A stretch of 31,309 nucleotides of DNA. It comes from Actinomycetota bacterium. GTDB taxonomy: Bacteria; Actinomycetota; Geothermincolia; Fen-727; JAQURN01. The first letter of the stretch is position 1. Each line of letters starts with the position of its first letter. This document shows positions 16,117-24,946 of this stretch, in pieces. The notes beneath the pieces are model-generated. The model made no database searches and was not told where the DNA came from. It saw only the letters and a program-made list of their open reading frames with translations. Location of the stretch: NCBI GenBank assembly GCA_028715585.1, contig JAQURN010000001.1, positions 1-31,309 of the forward strand, written 5' to 3'. A program made the translations under genes and the position numbers.

Positions 16117-17775
16117 TTACCGCTTCTCTTTCTTTTCCTGCTCGCGTTTTTTCATTTCTTCTTCCAGGAGAGCACGCCTCAACACCTTTCCAACCAGAGT
16201 CTTTGGCAAGGAGTCCCTGAACTCTACGAGCCTCGGTGCCTTATAAGAAGCAAGACGCTCTCTCCCATAAGCAATCATTTCTTTTTCAGTAGCTTCTTCG
16301 CCGGGCTTGAGAACTAGGTACACTTTCACAGTCTCTCCACGGTATTCATCTGGGATGCCTATGGCGACCGCTTCCTGTACCTTTGGATGCGCATAAAAAA
16401 CCTCGTCTATCTCCCTAGGGAATATGTTGAATCCTCCGGCGATTATCAAGTCTTTCTTCCGGTCAACTACATAGAAATAACCATCCTCGTCAACGGTGCA
16501 GATGTCTCCCGTGTAGAGCCATCCGTCTCTAAGAGTCTGGGCGGTTTCCTCGGGCTTGTTCCAGTATCCCTTCATCACTTGTGGACCACGAATGCACATC
16601 TCCCCTGGTTCGTTCAAGCCAAGTTCCACCTCTCCAGTCTCCGTATCGACTATCTTTACCTCGGTGTCTGGGAATGGCATTCCAATAGAGCCTATTTTCT
16701 TCATCCCAAAAACTGGATTGGAGTGGGTAACCGGCGATGCCTCGGTAAGCCCATATCCTTCGCATACGATTCCCCCAGATAGGCGAGAGAAATTCTTTTG
16801 AACCTCGATTGGAAGCGGCGCGGACCCGGAGTTGCACAATTTTATACGATCCACCCCATACTTCTTGGCTTCTGGGTGACTCAATATAGAAACATACAGA
16901 GTGGGAACCCCGGGGAAGAAGTTGGGCTTATATTTCTGGATAGTCTGAAGCATCATGTTTATCTCAAACTGGGGAACCAGAATCATGGTAGAAGCACTAA
17001 AAATAGAAAAATTCATGCAGACGGTTTGTCCGTATGAGTGGAAAAATGGAATCACGGAGAGGCAAACATCTTTACCTCGTTCGACAAATTCCCTTCCCCA
17101 AAAGCTGACCTGCAAGGTATTACTCACTAGATTTTTATGGGTAAGCATTGCCCCTTTTGTCAGCCCCGTGGTTCCTCCAGTGTATTGGATTACAGCGACA
17201 TCTTCGTCGGGATTTATTTCTATGTCTGGCACTTCTGATGAGGACTCCTCTACAAGCTCCTTGAAATAATAGTCGTTTGTGCCCTTCTGGGCGGAAGGAG
17301 TAACAGGGGTCTCCATGTAATCGGTAATGCTGGATATTATTCTCTTCTTTACAGGTGTTTTATCCTTTACCGCATCAATTCTCTCGTGGAAGAGGTCGAG
17401 GTATATAATCGTTTCGGCTCCACAATCGTTGAGTTCGTATTCGAGCTCTCTTTCCACGTGAAGCGGGCTTATTGTGGCAACACATCCCCCCGCGAGCAGA
17501 ATGCCATAATAAGCGATAATCATCTGGGGACAGTTGGGAAGCATAAGCGCAACCCTGTCCCCCTTCTTCACTCCAAGCCCTATCAGGGCGGCGGCAAAGC
17601 GCCGCACCTGCTCACGAAGCTCGCCGTACGTCAACTTCTGATCGAAAAATACAGTCGCTACAGTGTCCTCATAGCGCATGCAAGAAATCTCGAGAATTTT
17701 ATAAAGGGAAATCCGTGGGTATCTTATAGTTTCAGGTACGAAGTAGTCATAGTTCTTGATCCAAATTTTTTCCAT
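16117..17775 (-). CDS. Long-chain fatty-acid--CoA ligase (FadD-like)
   Basis: A 552-residue adenylate-forming enzyme, expected to activate a carboxylic acid to its CoA thioester through an acyl-AMP. The ATP loop YTGGTTGLTKG is at 198-208, EGYGLTEAS at 339-347 and YTGD at 421-424. The hinge follows in DRKKDLIIAGGFNIFPREID. The C-terminal GKVLRRAL provides the catalytic lysine. Overall similarity is to medium/long-chain ligases, but the family's substrates vary widely and aryl acids are possible. It starts 68 bases after the GH51 stop and precedes the desaturase-like gene by 35 bases. The ATG start fits the normal N-terminus. Confidence 0.88.
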   Translation of the reverse strand: MEKIWIKNYDYFVPETIRYPRISLYKILEISCMRYEDTVATVFFDQKLTYGELREQVRRFAAALIGLGVKKGDRVALMLPNCPQMIIAYYGILLAGGCVATISPLHVERELEYELNDCGAETIIYLDLFHERIDAVKDKTPVKKRIISSITDYMETPVTPSAQKGTNDYYFKELVEESSSEVPDIEINPDEDVAVIQYTGGTTGLTKGAMLTHKNLVSNTLQVSFWGREFVERGKDVCLSVIPFFHSYGQTVCMNFSIFSASTMILVPQFEINMMLQTIQKYKPNFFPGVPTLYVSILSHPEAKKYGVDRIKLCNSGSAPLPIEVQKNFSRLSGGIVCEGYGLTEASPVTHSNPVFGMKKIGSIGMPFPDTEVKIVDTETGEVELGLNEPGEMCIRGPQVMKGYWNKPEETAQTLRDGWLYTGDICTVDEDGYFYVVDRKKDLIIAGGFNIFPREIDEVFYAHPKVQEAVAIGIPDEYRGETVKVYLVLKPGEEATEKEMIAYGRERLASYKAPRLVEFRDSLPKTLVGKVLRRALLEEEMKKREQEKKEKR

Positions 17776-17843
17776 GTCACTCGCCTCTCTTTCTCGATGT
17801 AAAGACCCCTAAGCTCCTAAATAATACAATATCAAACTCGCGG

Positions 17844-19403
17844 CTAACAAAAAACCGAAAGCGCCTCATCTCGTCCTCCAAAGACAAACGCGGTAACTGA
17901 ATGGGCAGGGAAGGTGTAGTTGGAAAGTACATCTCCAACATCAGCGGAAGAACATGAAACGCTGACCTTTCTGTCGTTGGAAACAGTATTCACCGAGAGA
18001 GCGTCAGGAGCGTCGAGAAGATAGATATACACATTGCCGCTGGGGTTGTACCCTTTTAACTCTATTTGCGCCTCGATGTCGTTTGCCCAATCACGGTTTA
18101 TGACGAATAAAACAAGAGTCTCGCCATCCTCACTTAGCTGGGAGCTAACATCGAGAATAGGGACCCCGCTCATCTGTTGAATTCCCCCAAAAGCCGGAGA
18201 CGAAAAGGTTCTGCCTTTGAAATTAGTCTCAACCACCACTGGTTCGGAGAGGTTCGCGTACATGAGAAACGGATAATAAATGGCAGTTCTATGCACCTTC
18301 TCCCCGCGAGCGCTAACTACCCCTAAAACATTGGCAAACTGGGCGATATTTGCCATCTTTACAGTGTTCGCGTGCCGATGAAGAACGTGAAATACCCCGC
18401 TCACAAAAAGCGCGTCTCTCAGATTCCAGCGCGGGAAAAAAAGTTGCGCGGGGTTCCACCACAGATTCCACTCATCTAAAGCGATAACCGGCTTTCCAGC
18501 CGAACCCATAATTTTCTCTATATCCTCTTCGACTTGGATTAGCCTTCTTTCAAGCTCCAGTGGAGCAGACACAATAGCTCGATATACGCCCTCTGGTCCA
18601 TGCTTTGCCGCGGACGCCAACACTCCTAAAATTCTCTCCCATCCTGGAAGATAGACATGGATGGAAAGAAAATCTATCCATTCCCCCGCGATTTCGAGAA
18701 CTTTGCGGTTCCATGTATCGCTGAAATAATGGTCGGCGCCTACAGCCACAAGATTTATTCCATCGTCTGCTTCCTTCATGGCGTCTCTGAATTCGAGGTA
18801 ACCCCTAGCGTACTCTGCTGGACCCCTGTGACCAAGAGCCCAGAATCCATAAATCTCGTTTCCCACCCCCCAAAGTTTCACACCATATGGCTCTTCTCTG
18901 CCATTCGCGGCTCGCTTATTTCCGCCAAAGGTGGACTTGTCTCCGTTCATGTATTCCACCCAGTCTCTGGCCTCCTCGGGAGTCGAAGTGCCAAAATTCA
19001 CGTTTATATAGGCTTGGGCACCTACGGACTCGATAAGTTCCATGAATTCATGGCTACCAAACGCATGGGGGTCCAGAACGCGCGTAAGTGGGCCATATCT
19101 CGACCAATACCTGTTTATCCTCAAAGGCCTACCTTCTACAGGTCCTATACCGTCTCTCCAGTTATAACCATCAGCATAAAGCCCCCCAGGCCAACGAATG
19201 ACAGGGGCACCTACGTCCTTCAAGTATTTCACCATCTCGTCTCTCACAACCCATGGCGAGAGCATGCCAGGTTTTTCTTTCTTCAAAATACCCCCATACA
19301 GCGAGCGGGCCATATTTTCGATGAAATGCCCATATATCTTGGGGTCTATTTCTCCTGTCTTTCGGGAGGCATCAACTTCTATAAGATTTTTTGTCATCAC
19401 CAC
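17844..19403 (-). CDS. GH51 alpha-L-arabinofuranosidase-like glycoside hydrolase
   Basis: A 519-residue glycoside hydrolase of clan A, family 51. The N-terminus has the conserved IDPKIYGHFIENMARSLYGG segment and VIRWPGG. The acid/base glutamate is E183 in GVGNEIYG and the nucleophile is E311 in ALDEWN. The spacing between the two matches characterised GH51 enzymes. A C-terminal beta-sandwich completes the normal layout. There is no signal peptide, so it should act in the cytoplasm on imported or internal arabinosides. The start could also be the Met at residue 3. It follows the split-barrel gene by 9 bases. A sugar hydrolase in a glycyl-radical/acyl-CoA operon is unexpected, and the true substrate may not be plant arabinan. 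Confidence 0.88.
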   Translation of the reverse strand: MVMTKNLIEVDASRKTGEIDPKIYGHFIENMARSLYGGILKKEKPGMLSPWVVRDEMVKYLKDVGAPVIRWPGGLYADGYNWRDGIGPVEGRPLRINRYWSRYGPLTRVLDPHAFGSHEFMELIESVGAQAYINVNFGTSTPEEARDWVEYMNGDKSTFGGNKRAANGREEPYGVKLWGVGNEIYGFWALGHRGPAEYARGYLEFRDAMKEADDGINLVAVGADHYFSDTWNRKVLEIAGEWIDFLSIHVYLPGWERILGVLASAAKHGPEGVYRAIVSAPLELERRLIQVEEDIEKIMGSAGKPVIALDEWNLWWNPAQLFFPRWNLRDALFVSGVFHVLHRHANTVKMANIAQFANVLGVVSARGEKVHRTAIYYPFLMYANLSEPVVVETNFKGRTFSSPAFGGIQQMSGVPILDVSSQLSEDGETLVLFVINRDWANDIEAQIELKGYNPSGNVYIYLLDAPDALSVNTVSNDRKVSVSCSSADVGDVLSNYTFPAHSVTAFVFGGRDEALSVFC

Positions 19404-19412
19404 TCCCTTTCC

Positions 19413-20261
19413 CTATAAAAGTCTCTCTCCACAAAGAGGGGGGCTGGATGAATAAATCTCGTCGATTAAAATCACGCCATATTTTGCCCCAGCGAAACTT
19501 CTCGCCTCTCTAAAATCTCCTTTGATTTGATAACTCACAGCGTCTTGTGTCACGATGCCCAAAGCTATCCTTTTCCCCTCCTCTAGCCTTGCGACTTCGC
19601 TATTGTGTTTCTTTATCCTCAATACGAGTGTTCCGCCCCTCTTCAGGTGAACAGCAAGAGATGGAAATGCCCGCGGAACGCCATCATCGCCCACAAACGC
19701 TATGGCTTTCACACCAAGAAGGCTATTGAATCTCTTTCTCACGGCGGATGGAACGCTAAGATAACTTTTATTCCTCTCTCGGATCAAACTTCCAAAAAGA
19801 TGGGTCGCGAGGAAATCCGATAAGTAGCCAAGATACGAGGCGCCCGCTGGGAGATTTGTTTTTTCGGTGAGGCGTATTATTCCCACGTTGTGGATACCCA
19901 TGTAGGCATTGTATCTAAAGAACTCGATGCTATTTATCTCATCGATAACAGGACCACTATCCACCCATTCCTCCACCTCACCCTCGAAACCAGCAAACTC
20001 GAGCTTTTCAGATACGGCAACACTTGCCAAATGTTTGTCATTAAGAAGGTTCTCTTTCGTCTTCACCATCATGAAATCTCCAAATGCCACCTTCCCGTTA
20101 TCAATTGGCATCTGGCTTATGATGAGCGCGATGTTAGGCTCTCCCTCCGCGGAGACTGTGGCAAGGAATTTAGCCGCTTGGGGCTCTCGATACAAATCGA
20201 GCTCCCGAGGTGAGAGCGTCACGCCTTCTTCACCTTGCAAATCCAGCTTTTTCAAGTTCAA
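19413..20261 (-). CDS. Tandem flavin-split-barrel protein (PNPOx-like), function unknown
   Basis: A 282-residue protein that appears to hold two copies of the pyridoxamine-5'-phosphate-oxidase-like split barrel. The first (about 25-150) opens with AAKFLATVSAEGEPNIAL and has KTKENLLNDKHLASVAV, a typical FMN-contact pattern. The second (about 175-275) opens with VKAIAFVGDDGVPRAFPSL and has the weaker LRIKKHNSEVARLEEGKRIALGI. Such proteins bind FMN, F420 or haem; which one applies here is not clear. No signal peptide or membrane segment is seen. It starts 9 bases after the activase stop and ends 9 bases before the GH51 gene, so it belongs to the same operon. A redox role beside the glycyl-radical enzyme is plausible but unproven. 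Confidence 0.7.
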   Translation of the reverse strand: MNLKKLDLQGEEGVTLSPRELDLYREPQAAKFLATVSAEGEPNIALIISQMPIDNGKVAFGDFMMVKTKENLLNDKHLASVAVSEKLEFAGFEGEVEEWVDSGPVIDEINSIEFFRYNAYMGIHNVGIIRLTEKTNLPAGASYLGYLSDFLATHLFGSLIRERNKSYLSVPSAVRKRFNSLLGVKAIAFVGDDGVPRAFPSLAVHLKRGGTLVLRIKKHNSEVARLEEGKRIALGIVTQDAVSYQIKGDFREARSFAGAKYGVILIDEIYSSSPPLCGERLL

Positions 20262-20270
20262 ACCCGCGCT

Positions 20271-21236
20271 TTAACTCTTGGTCATTCCAGACCAGTGGAC
20301 ATTTTTTGCCCCGCAAGAAATCGCCTTTCTCGCTAGACTTTCCATCTTTGAGTGCTCGAGAAGAGGCTTTCCCTCCAGCTTCCATTCCATAGAGAGTCGC
20401 TTATACTTCGATGCGCATGTATTGTTGAATGCCAGCAAATCGTATCTCTGGACGTTATCGAGCGAAGAGACAAATCTCAAAATACCTTCGATATTTTCCT
20501 CGGCATCCGTGTAGCCGGGTATTATTGGAGTTCTTATCCACACCGGCTTTCCAAATTCGGAAATGGTTTTTAAATTTTTTGTAACCAGTTCAAGAGGTAT
20601 CCCGGTCCACTCAAGATGCTTTTCTGGGTCAGAAACTTTCACGTCCAACAAAACTATATCAACAAATGGAAGGACTTCCTCTAAAGCCTCCACCTCATAA
20701 CCTCCAGAGGTGTCTAACGCTGTGTGCAATCTGTTCTCTTTGCAAAGGCGAAGGAATTCCTTTACGAAATGGTGTTGAACTAGGGGCTCTCCCCCGGATA
20801 CCGTTATGCCACCCCCAGAATTCTCGTAGAAAGCACTGTCTCTTACTACTTCGCTCAACACTTCCTCGGGAAGATAATATCTACCCACCAGCTCAATCGC
20901 TCCCGTGGGACAAGCTTCCGCGCACTTTCCACAACCATCACATCTTCCTCTGTCTATCAACATACCAGATGGCTCCAGCCGCAAAGCGTCTTGCGCGCAA
21001 ACTCTCACACATTCCAGAGCCGCTATGCACCGCGTTTCAAACCACATTATCTCCTGTTTCTTCTTAAGTCCCTCTGGATTCTGGCACCATGGGCAACGGA
21101 GGGAACACCCTTTCATAAAAACCGTGCTCCTGATTCCAGGGCCATCCTCTATCGAAAACCTCTGGATGTTGAATATGAGCCCTTTTAGAGCGCCTTCAAA
21201 TTCAGAATCCGTGAGATTCTCTGGCGATGATTTCAT
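20271..21236 (-). CDS. Glycyl-radical enzyme activase (radical SAM)
   Basis: A 321-residue radical-SAM enzyme that installs the glycyl radical in its partner. The radical-SAM cluster motif is CSLRCPWC (C44, C48, C51), preceded by the typical SIEDGPGIRSTVFMKGC. A ferredoxin-like insert follows (about 68-112). Its second motif is complete (C99, C102, C105, C109) but the first has only three cysteines (C70, C76, C80), with alanine at 73 where the second cysteine is expected. The SAM-binding SGGEP motif is present. The start overlaps the end of the glycyl-radical enzyme gene by 35 bases, so the two are translationally coupled. The insert is typical of activases for dehydratases and decarboxylases and is absent from the classical PFL activase. 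Confidence 0.93.
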   Translation of the reverse strand: MKSSPENLTDSEFEGALKGLIFNIQRFSIEDGPGIRSTVFMKGCSLRCPWCQNPEGLKKKQEIMWFETRCIAALECVRVCAQDALRLEPSGMLIDRGRCDGCGKCAEACPTGAIELVGRYYLPEEVLSEVVRDSAFYENSGGGITVSGGEPLVQHHFVKEFLRLCKENRLHTALDTSGGYEVEALEEVLPFVDIVLLDVKVSDPEKHLEWTGIPLELVTKNLKTISEFGKPVWIRTPIIPGYTDAEENIEGILRFVSSLDNVQRYDLLAFNNTCASKYKRLSMEWKLEGKPLLEHSKMESLARKAISCGAKNVHWSGMTKS

Positions 21237-23595
21237 CCTGAACTTCTTTCCCTAAAGTAGTGAAGTACGCGTTATACCCCGTTACTCTCACCAAAAGGTT
21301 GGAATACTCGACTGGTTTTCTCTGGGCTTCCTTTAGGGTTTCTGGGTCTATCACGTTTATCTGAAGTGCTGTTCCTCCAACTTCGCCATAAGCCTTGATG
21401 TAGAAAGCGAATTTTTCTATCTTTTCCTCCCCCTTAAGAAGCGAGGGATTGAAAGAAATAGTATGAGAATCCCCACTTGGAGCGGTCTCCAGCCCGAGCT
21501 TTCCGACCGATTTGGCAACAGCGGTGGGTCCATTTCTATCTGTGCCGTTCACGGGACAGACCCCATTGGAAAGGAATGTGCCTCTGTGTCTGCCATCGGG
21601 AGTTGCTGAAGTAAAGGGGGCATACGCAACCCAATAATTCCAGGAGAGATACCCACCGCGATACCTCCTCCCAGTGGGGGTTTGGTGCTTGAAGGCTTCC
21701 TGTGTCCAAAACCTGGAGAGGTATCTCGCTACTTCGTCGGCATAATCATCATCGTTTCCGTATTTTGGGGCTTTGTTTAACAAGAGGCGACGTAGTTTTT
21801 CGTTCCCCTCGAAATTTTCCCTTATGGCACGGGTAAGCTCAGCCATGGATACAGTTTTATCCTCATAGACAAGCTTCTTTATCGCGGCAAGAGAATCGGC
21901 AGCGGTGGCAAAAGCAACCCCTTCCATGGTCACGTAATTGTGCTCGGGTCCAGCATTTGTCACATCCCTACCCGACTCCGCACATCCCCTCACCAGAGCG
22001 GAAAGATAAGGGGTGGGCTCATACTTGCTCCGCAAACCATCCGAGATGTTATAAAGGCTCACCAGCTTTGAGATAAGTGATTTTAGCTGTTCCTCGAACG
22101 CTTCCTTGAAATCATTCCAATCGGCGAAACGCTTTGGGTCGCCAGTGCGTGGTCCAAGCCTCTTCCCGCTTGCGGCATCCTTTCCGTTGAAAAGGGTGAG
22201 CTCGACAGCCTTAGCCAGGTTGATGTTTACATCTACGGTTCCCGACCTATCATTTCCCTGGAGGGTGTTTTCGAGACAGCCAACTGGCGCATAATCCCAG
22301 ACATCCTCCTCAGGTAACCCCTCCCACTTGAGTCCAGCCTCCGACTTTTCGTCGAAGTTCAAGATGAAAGGCGAGCCCTGAGCGGAAGATACCATTCCGG
22401 CAAGGCGCAGAATGAGTTTTGGCGGGGTATTCTTGTGTATGCGCACGTTCGGTTTGGGCTCGAGGAGGTTCATCTCCTCTATGACCTCTAACATAAGCCA
22501 TGTGAGTTCATTCGATACATCTTCACCATTAGGACCATGACCACCCAGAGTTACGAGCTGTCCATAGCCACTGGTTATCCCTCTGGTTCTTCCAACTCGA
22601 TGCATGAAGTCATACGCATAATTTGGCTTTATCCAGAAGCACTCGAGCAACTCCTTTGCCCATTCTCTCGTGAGCTTTCCCTCCTCCAAATCTTTTTTGT
22701 AATAGGGGAACAAATACTGGTCTATCCGACCAAAAGAAAGCCCTGGGCCAGGATAGGACTCCTGGGTCATAACCAGCATGTGCAAAAACCAAAGAGACTG
22801 GAGCGCTTCGTGAAATGTTTCAGCGGGTTTGCCAGGGGTCTTTTCGCAGATTCTTGCTATTTCCCCTAACTCCTGCCTACGCCGTTCATCCGTACAGCTA
22901 GAGGCAAGCTTTTCTGCTTCTTTCGAATATCGCTTAGAAAATGCTTTTGCTCCTTCGCAAGAAATCACCAACGCCTCGAGAAAATCTAGGTGAGACTTAG
23001 AAGCGGCATTTTCTTTCAATCCCTCGAAGTAGGAAATCAGTCCATCAAGCCCAAATCTCAATGCCCTGGGGTAATCTGGAATCAAATGCCCCGGGGTGGC
23101 TCCAGCATTTCCCATCCCAGAGGAGTTGAGCTCGCCCATGAGCTTTATCCACTTTTTCGTAAGCTTTCTCCAATGACGGCTCTCTTTCTTGTTCAGCGAT
23201 CGGGAAAGTACAGCATTGAAATGCCCGCCCACGATGAGCTCTCCATCCAAAATCCTCACGGGAATATAGGTTGAAACGACTTCCCGAAAGAAGATAGCGG
23301 CACGCAGAATGAGTGGTTTGTCCCAGAAATCGCCTGGAAGTTCTACCGTCTTTGCCGCGAGTGGAAGCGTTTCCAAAAAGGCAGGCTGGAATTGGAACAA
23401 TTCCGGTACGACTCCCCATTCGCTGGGAGACCATACGGTATCCCAACCCTTCCCATTCGAAAAGGGAATCAGCTCGTTTCGAAAATACTTGCGGCTCTCG
23501 ATGTCTGCGTACTCCTCGCGGAGCCTCGAGACTCTTTCCGAAAGCTTCTGGGAAGGTCCCCAGATTTCCCTAGCAGCTTGACTACTCTCATTCAT
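21202..23595 (-). CDS. Glycyl-radical enzyme, substrate unknown
   Basis: A 797-residue member of the pyruvate-formate-lyase-like superfamily. The thiyl cysteine lies in VGCLEN (C440, with the paired E442). The glycyl-radical loop near the C-terminus is RVTGYNAYF, with G773 as the radical residue, followed by LGKEVQDEIIARE. GHLIPDYPRAL near residue 170 is also typical of the non-PFL branch. PFL itself has two adjacent cysteines and is excluded. Choline lyase, glycerol dehydratase and propanediol dehydratase usually carry GCVEP, so GCLEN points elsewhere, possibly toward arylacetate decarboxylases. No small-subunit gene sits before the activase, which argues against a classical two-subunit 4-hydroxyphenylacetate decarboxylase. 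The frame opens at 23655, but I chose the ATG at 23595, which has a GGTGGTG ribosome-binding site and avoids overlapping the aminotransferase gene. Confidence 0.93.
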   Translation of the reverse strand: MNESSQAAREIWGPSQKLSERVSRLREEYADIESRKYFRNELIPFSNGKGWDTVWSPSEWGVVPELFQFQPAFLETLPLAAKTVELPGDFWDKPLILRAAIFFREVVSTYIPVRILDGELIVGGHFNAVLSRSLNKKESRHWRKLTKKWIKLMGELNSSGMGNAGATPGHLIPDYPRALRFGLDGLISYFEGLKENAASKSHLDFLEALVISCEGAKAFSKRYSKEAEKLASSCTDERRRQELGEIARICEKTPGKPAETFHEALQSLWFLHMLVMTQESYPGPGLSFGRIDQYLFPYYKKDLEEGKLTREWAKELLECFWIKPNYAYDFMHRVGRTRGITSGYGQLVTLGGHGPNGEDVSNELTWLMLEVIEEMNLLEPKPNVRIHKNTPPKLILRLAGMVSSAQGSPFILNFDEKSEAGLKWEGLPEEDVWDYAPVGCLENTLQGNDRSGTVDVNINLAKAVELTLFNGKDAASGKRLGPRTGDPKRFADWNDFKEAFEEQLKSLISKLVSLYNISDGLRSKYEPTPYLSALVRGCAESGRDVTNAGPEHNYVTMEGVAFATAADSLAAIKKLVYEDKTVSMAELTRAIRENFEGNEKLRRLLLNKAPKYGNDDDYADEVARYLSRFWTQEAFKHQTPTGRRYRGGYLSWNYWVAYAPFTSATPDGRHRGTFLSNGVCPVNGTDRNGPTAVAKSVGKLGLETAPSGDSHTISFNPSLLKGEEKIEKFAFYIKAYGEVGGTALQINVIDPETLKEAQRKPVEYSNLLVRVTGYNAYFTTLGKEVQDEIIARESHGF

Positions 23596-23629
23596 CCTTC
23601 GACACCACCACTTGCGAACGTGCCAACAC

Positions 23630-24889
23630 TCAACTTTGTTCGAGGTTCTTCTCAACCCAAGAGAGCATCGAATCGAGGCGCTCGATAACCTCCAGCGCTT
23701 CCTCCTTTTTTATGATAAGGGGAGGAAGTATCTGGCTTATCGACGTGTCATTGTTAGCGTAAATCGTAAGGATACCGTTCTGGAACCCAGCAAGCGTCAG
23801 CATCGGTCCGCACCACTCGGTTGCCATTTTCAAGCCAATCATAAGCCCTTTTTGTCGAACCTCCACGAGGAGTTCGGGATATTTAGCCTTCAACTCCAAG
23901 AGCCCTTTTTCAAAAAGGCTAGCCATGCTTCTCACATGCTCTAGAAATTCAGGACGCTCGAGTATTTCCACCACCTTGAGAGCAACACGACAGCCAACCT
24001 CTGACCCTCCAAAAGTAGATATATGAATGAAGGGATTTTCATGGAAAAAGCCATCTAGCTCATCGCTATAAACCACGGCTGACATGGGATAAATTCCTCC
24101 AGAGAGCCCTTTCCCGGTAACAATCATGTCTGGAACGACCCCGTAGGTGTCGATTGCCCAATATGCCCCGCATCTCCCAAGCCCGGTTTGCACCTCGTCG
24201 CAAATCATCACCGCGCCTTTTTCCTTTGTAATCCTACGTACCTCCTTAAAATAGTCTTCTGGAGGAATAGCCATCCCTAAAGTGGCGGGAATGGTTTCGA
24301 AAAGAACCGCCGCCGTGTTTTCATTCACAGCCTGTTCCAATTGTGAAACATCCCCAAATTTAACTTTCTTATATCCGGGGACCAACGGCTCGAAGGGTTT
24401 GGAATACAGTTCGTCTCCCGCTGGAAGAGCAAAGCCAGTGTGCCCATGAAATCCGCCGATGGCGGAGACTATCTCCGCCCTTTTCGTGTAACCCCTTGCA
24501 AGCTTGATAGCAATGTCTATTGCCTCACCTCCACCAGCAGCGAAAACAACGCGGTTTACATCCCCTGGACAAATGCCCGCCAGCCTTTCACCAAGTATTG
24601 CTTTTTGCTCGCTCATGAAGTGATGGTTACCGATATCAAGCTCGCCAAGTGCCTCTTTCAGAGTATCGACTATTTCTGGATTGCGGTGTCCGAGGTTGAA
24701 CACGCCCCCGTTGCAGTGACAATTGATAAGTTTCATCTTCTCATCCATGTCATATATGTATATTCCCTCTCTCCTACCAGGGATGAAATCCAACCCTGCC
24801 TTGGTAAAAAAATCCGCCTTCCCGCTCGAGACATATCGCCCAAATTTCTCGATTGCTTCCTTTTTACTCAAACTCCCAATCAAACTCAT
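23630..24889 (-). CDS. Class III (PLP) aminotransferase
   Basis: A 419-residue aminotransferase of the ornithine/GABA/diaminobutyrate group. PLP residues are recognisable: D231 and Q234 in CDEVQTGLGRCG, and the Schiff-base lysine K260 in VTGKGLSGGIYPMSAVV. GGFHGHT at 145-151 stacks on the cofactor. The usual SGSEA motif reads AGGGEA here. Class III enzymes transfer terminal amino groups from omega-amino acids or diamines. The exact donor cannot be read from sequence. An AGGAGGAG ribosome-binding site precedes the ATG. It lies 34 bases upstream of the glycyl-radical enzyme gene, suggesting that its product or substrate is shared with that enzyme. Confidence 0.92.
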   Translation of the reverse strand: MSLIGSLSKKEAIEKFGRYVSSGKADFFTKAGLDFIPGRREGIYIYDMDEKMKLINCHCNGGVFNLGHRNPEIVDTLKEALGELDIGNHHFMSEQKAILGERLAGICPGDVNRVVFAAGGGEAIDIAIKLARGYTKRAEIVSAIGGFHGHTGFALPAGDELYSKPFEPLVPGYKKVKFGDVSQLEQAVNENTAAVLFETIPATLGMAIPPEDYFKEVRRITKEKGAVMICDEVQTGLGRCGAYWAIDTYGVVPDMIVTGKGLSGGIYPMSAVVYSDELDGFFHENPFIHISTFGGSEVGCRVALKVVEILERPEFLEHVRSMASLFEKGLLELKAKYPELLVEVRQKGLMIGLKMATEWCGPMLTLAGFQNGILTIYANNDTSISQILPPLIIKKEEALEVIERLDSMLSWVEKNLEQS

Positions 24890-24946
24890 CTCTCCTCCTA
24901 AAAATCCTCAAAAGCCACATAGGGGCATCGAAATGCATCCCTCGCA

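Noticed and set aside
18657..19418. 253-codon open frame on the plus strand
   Set aside because: It lies antisense to the GH51 gene, whose catalytic motifs are intact, and resembles no family.
23596..23655. Extended N-terminus of the glycyl-radical enzyme
   Set aside because: It overlaps the aminotransferase gene, is rich in Trp, Arg and Cys unlike the family, and the ATG at 23595 has a good ribosome-binding site.
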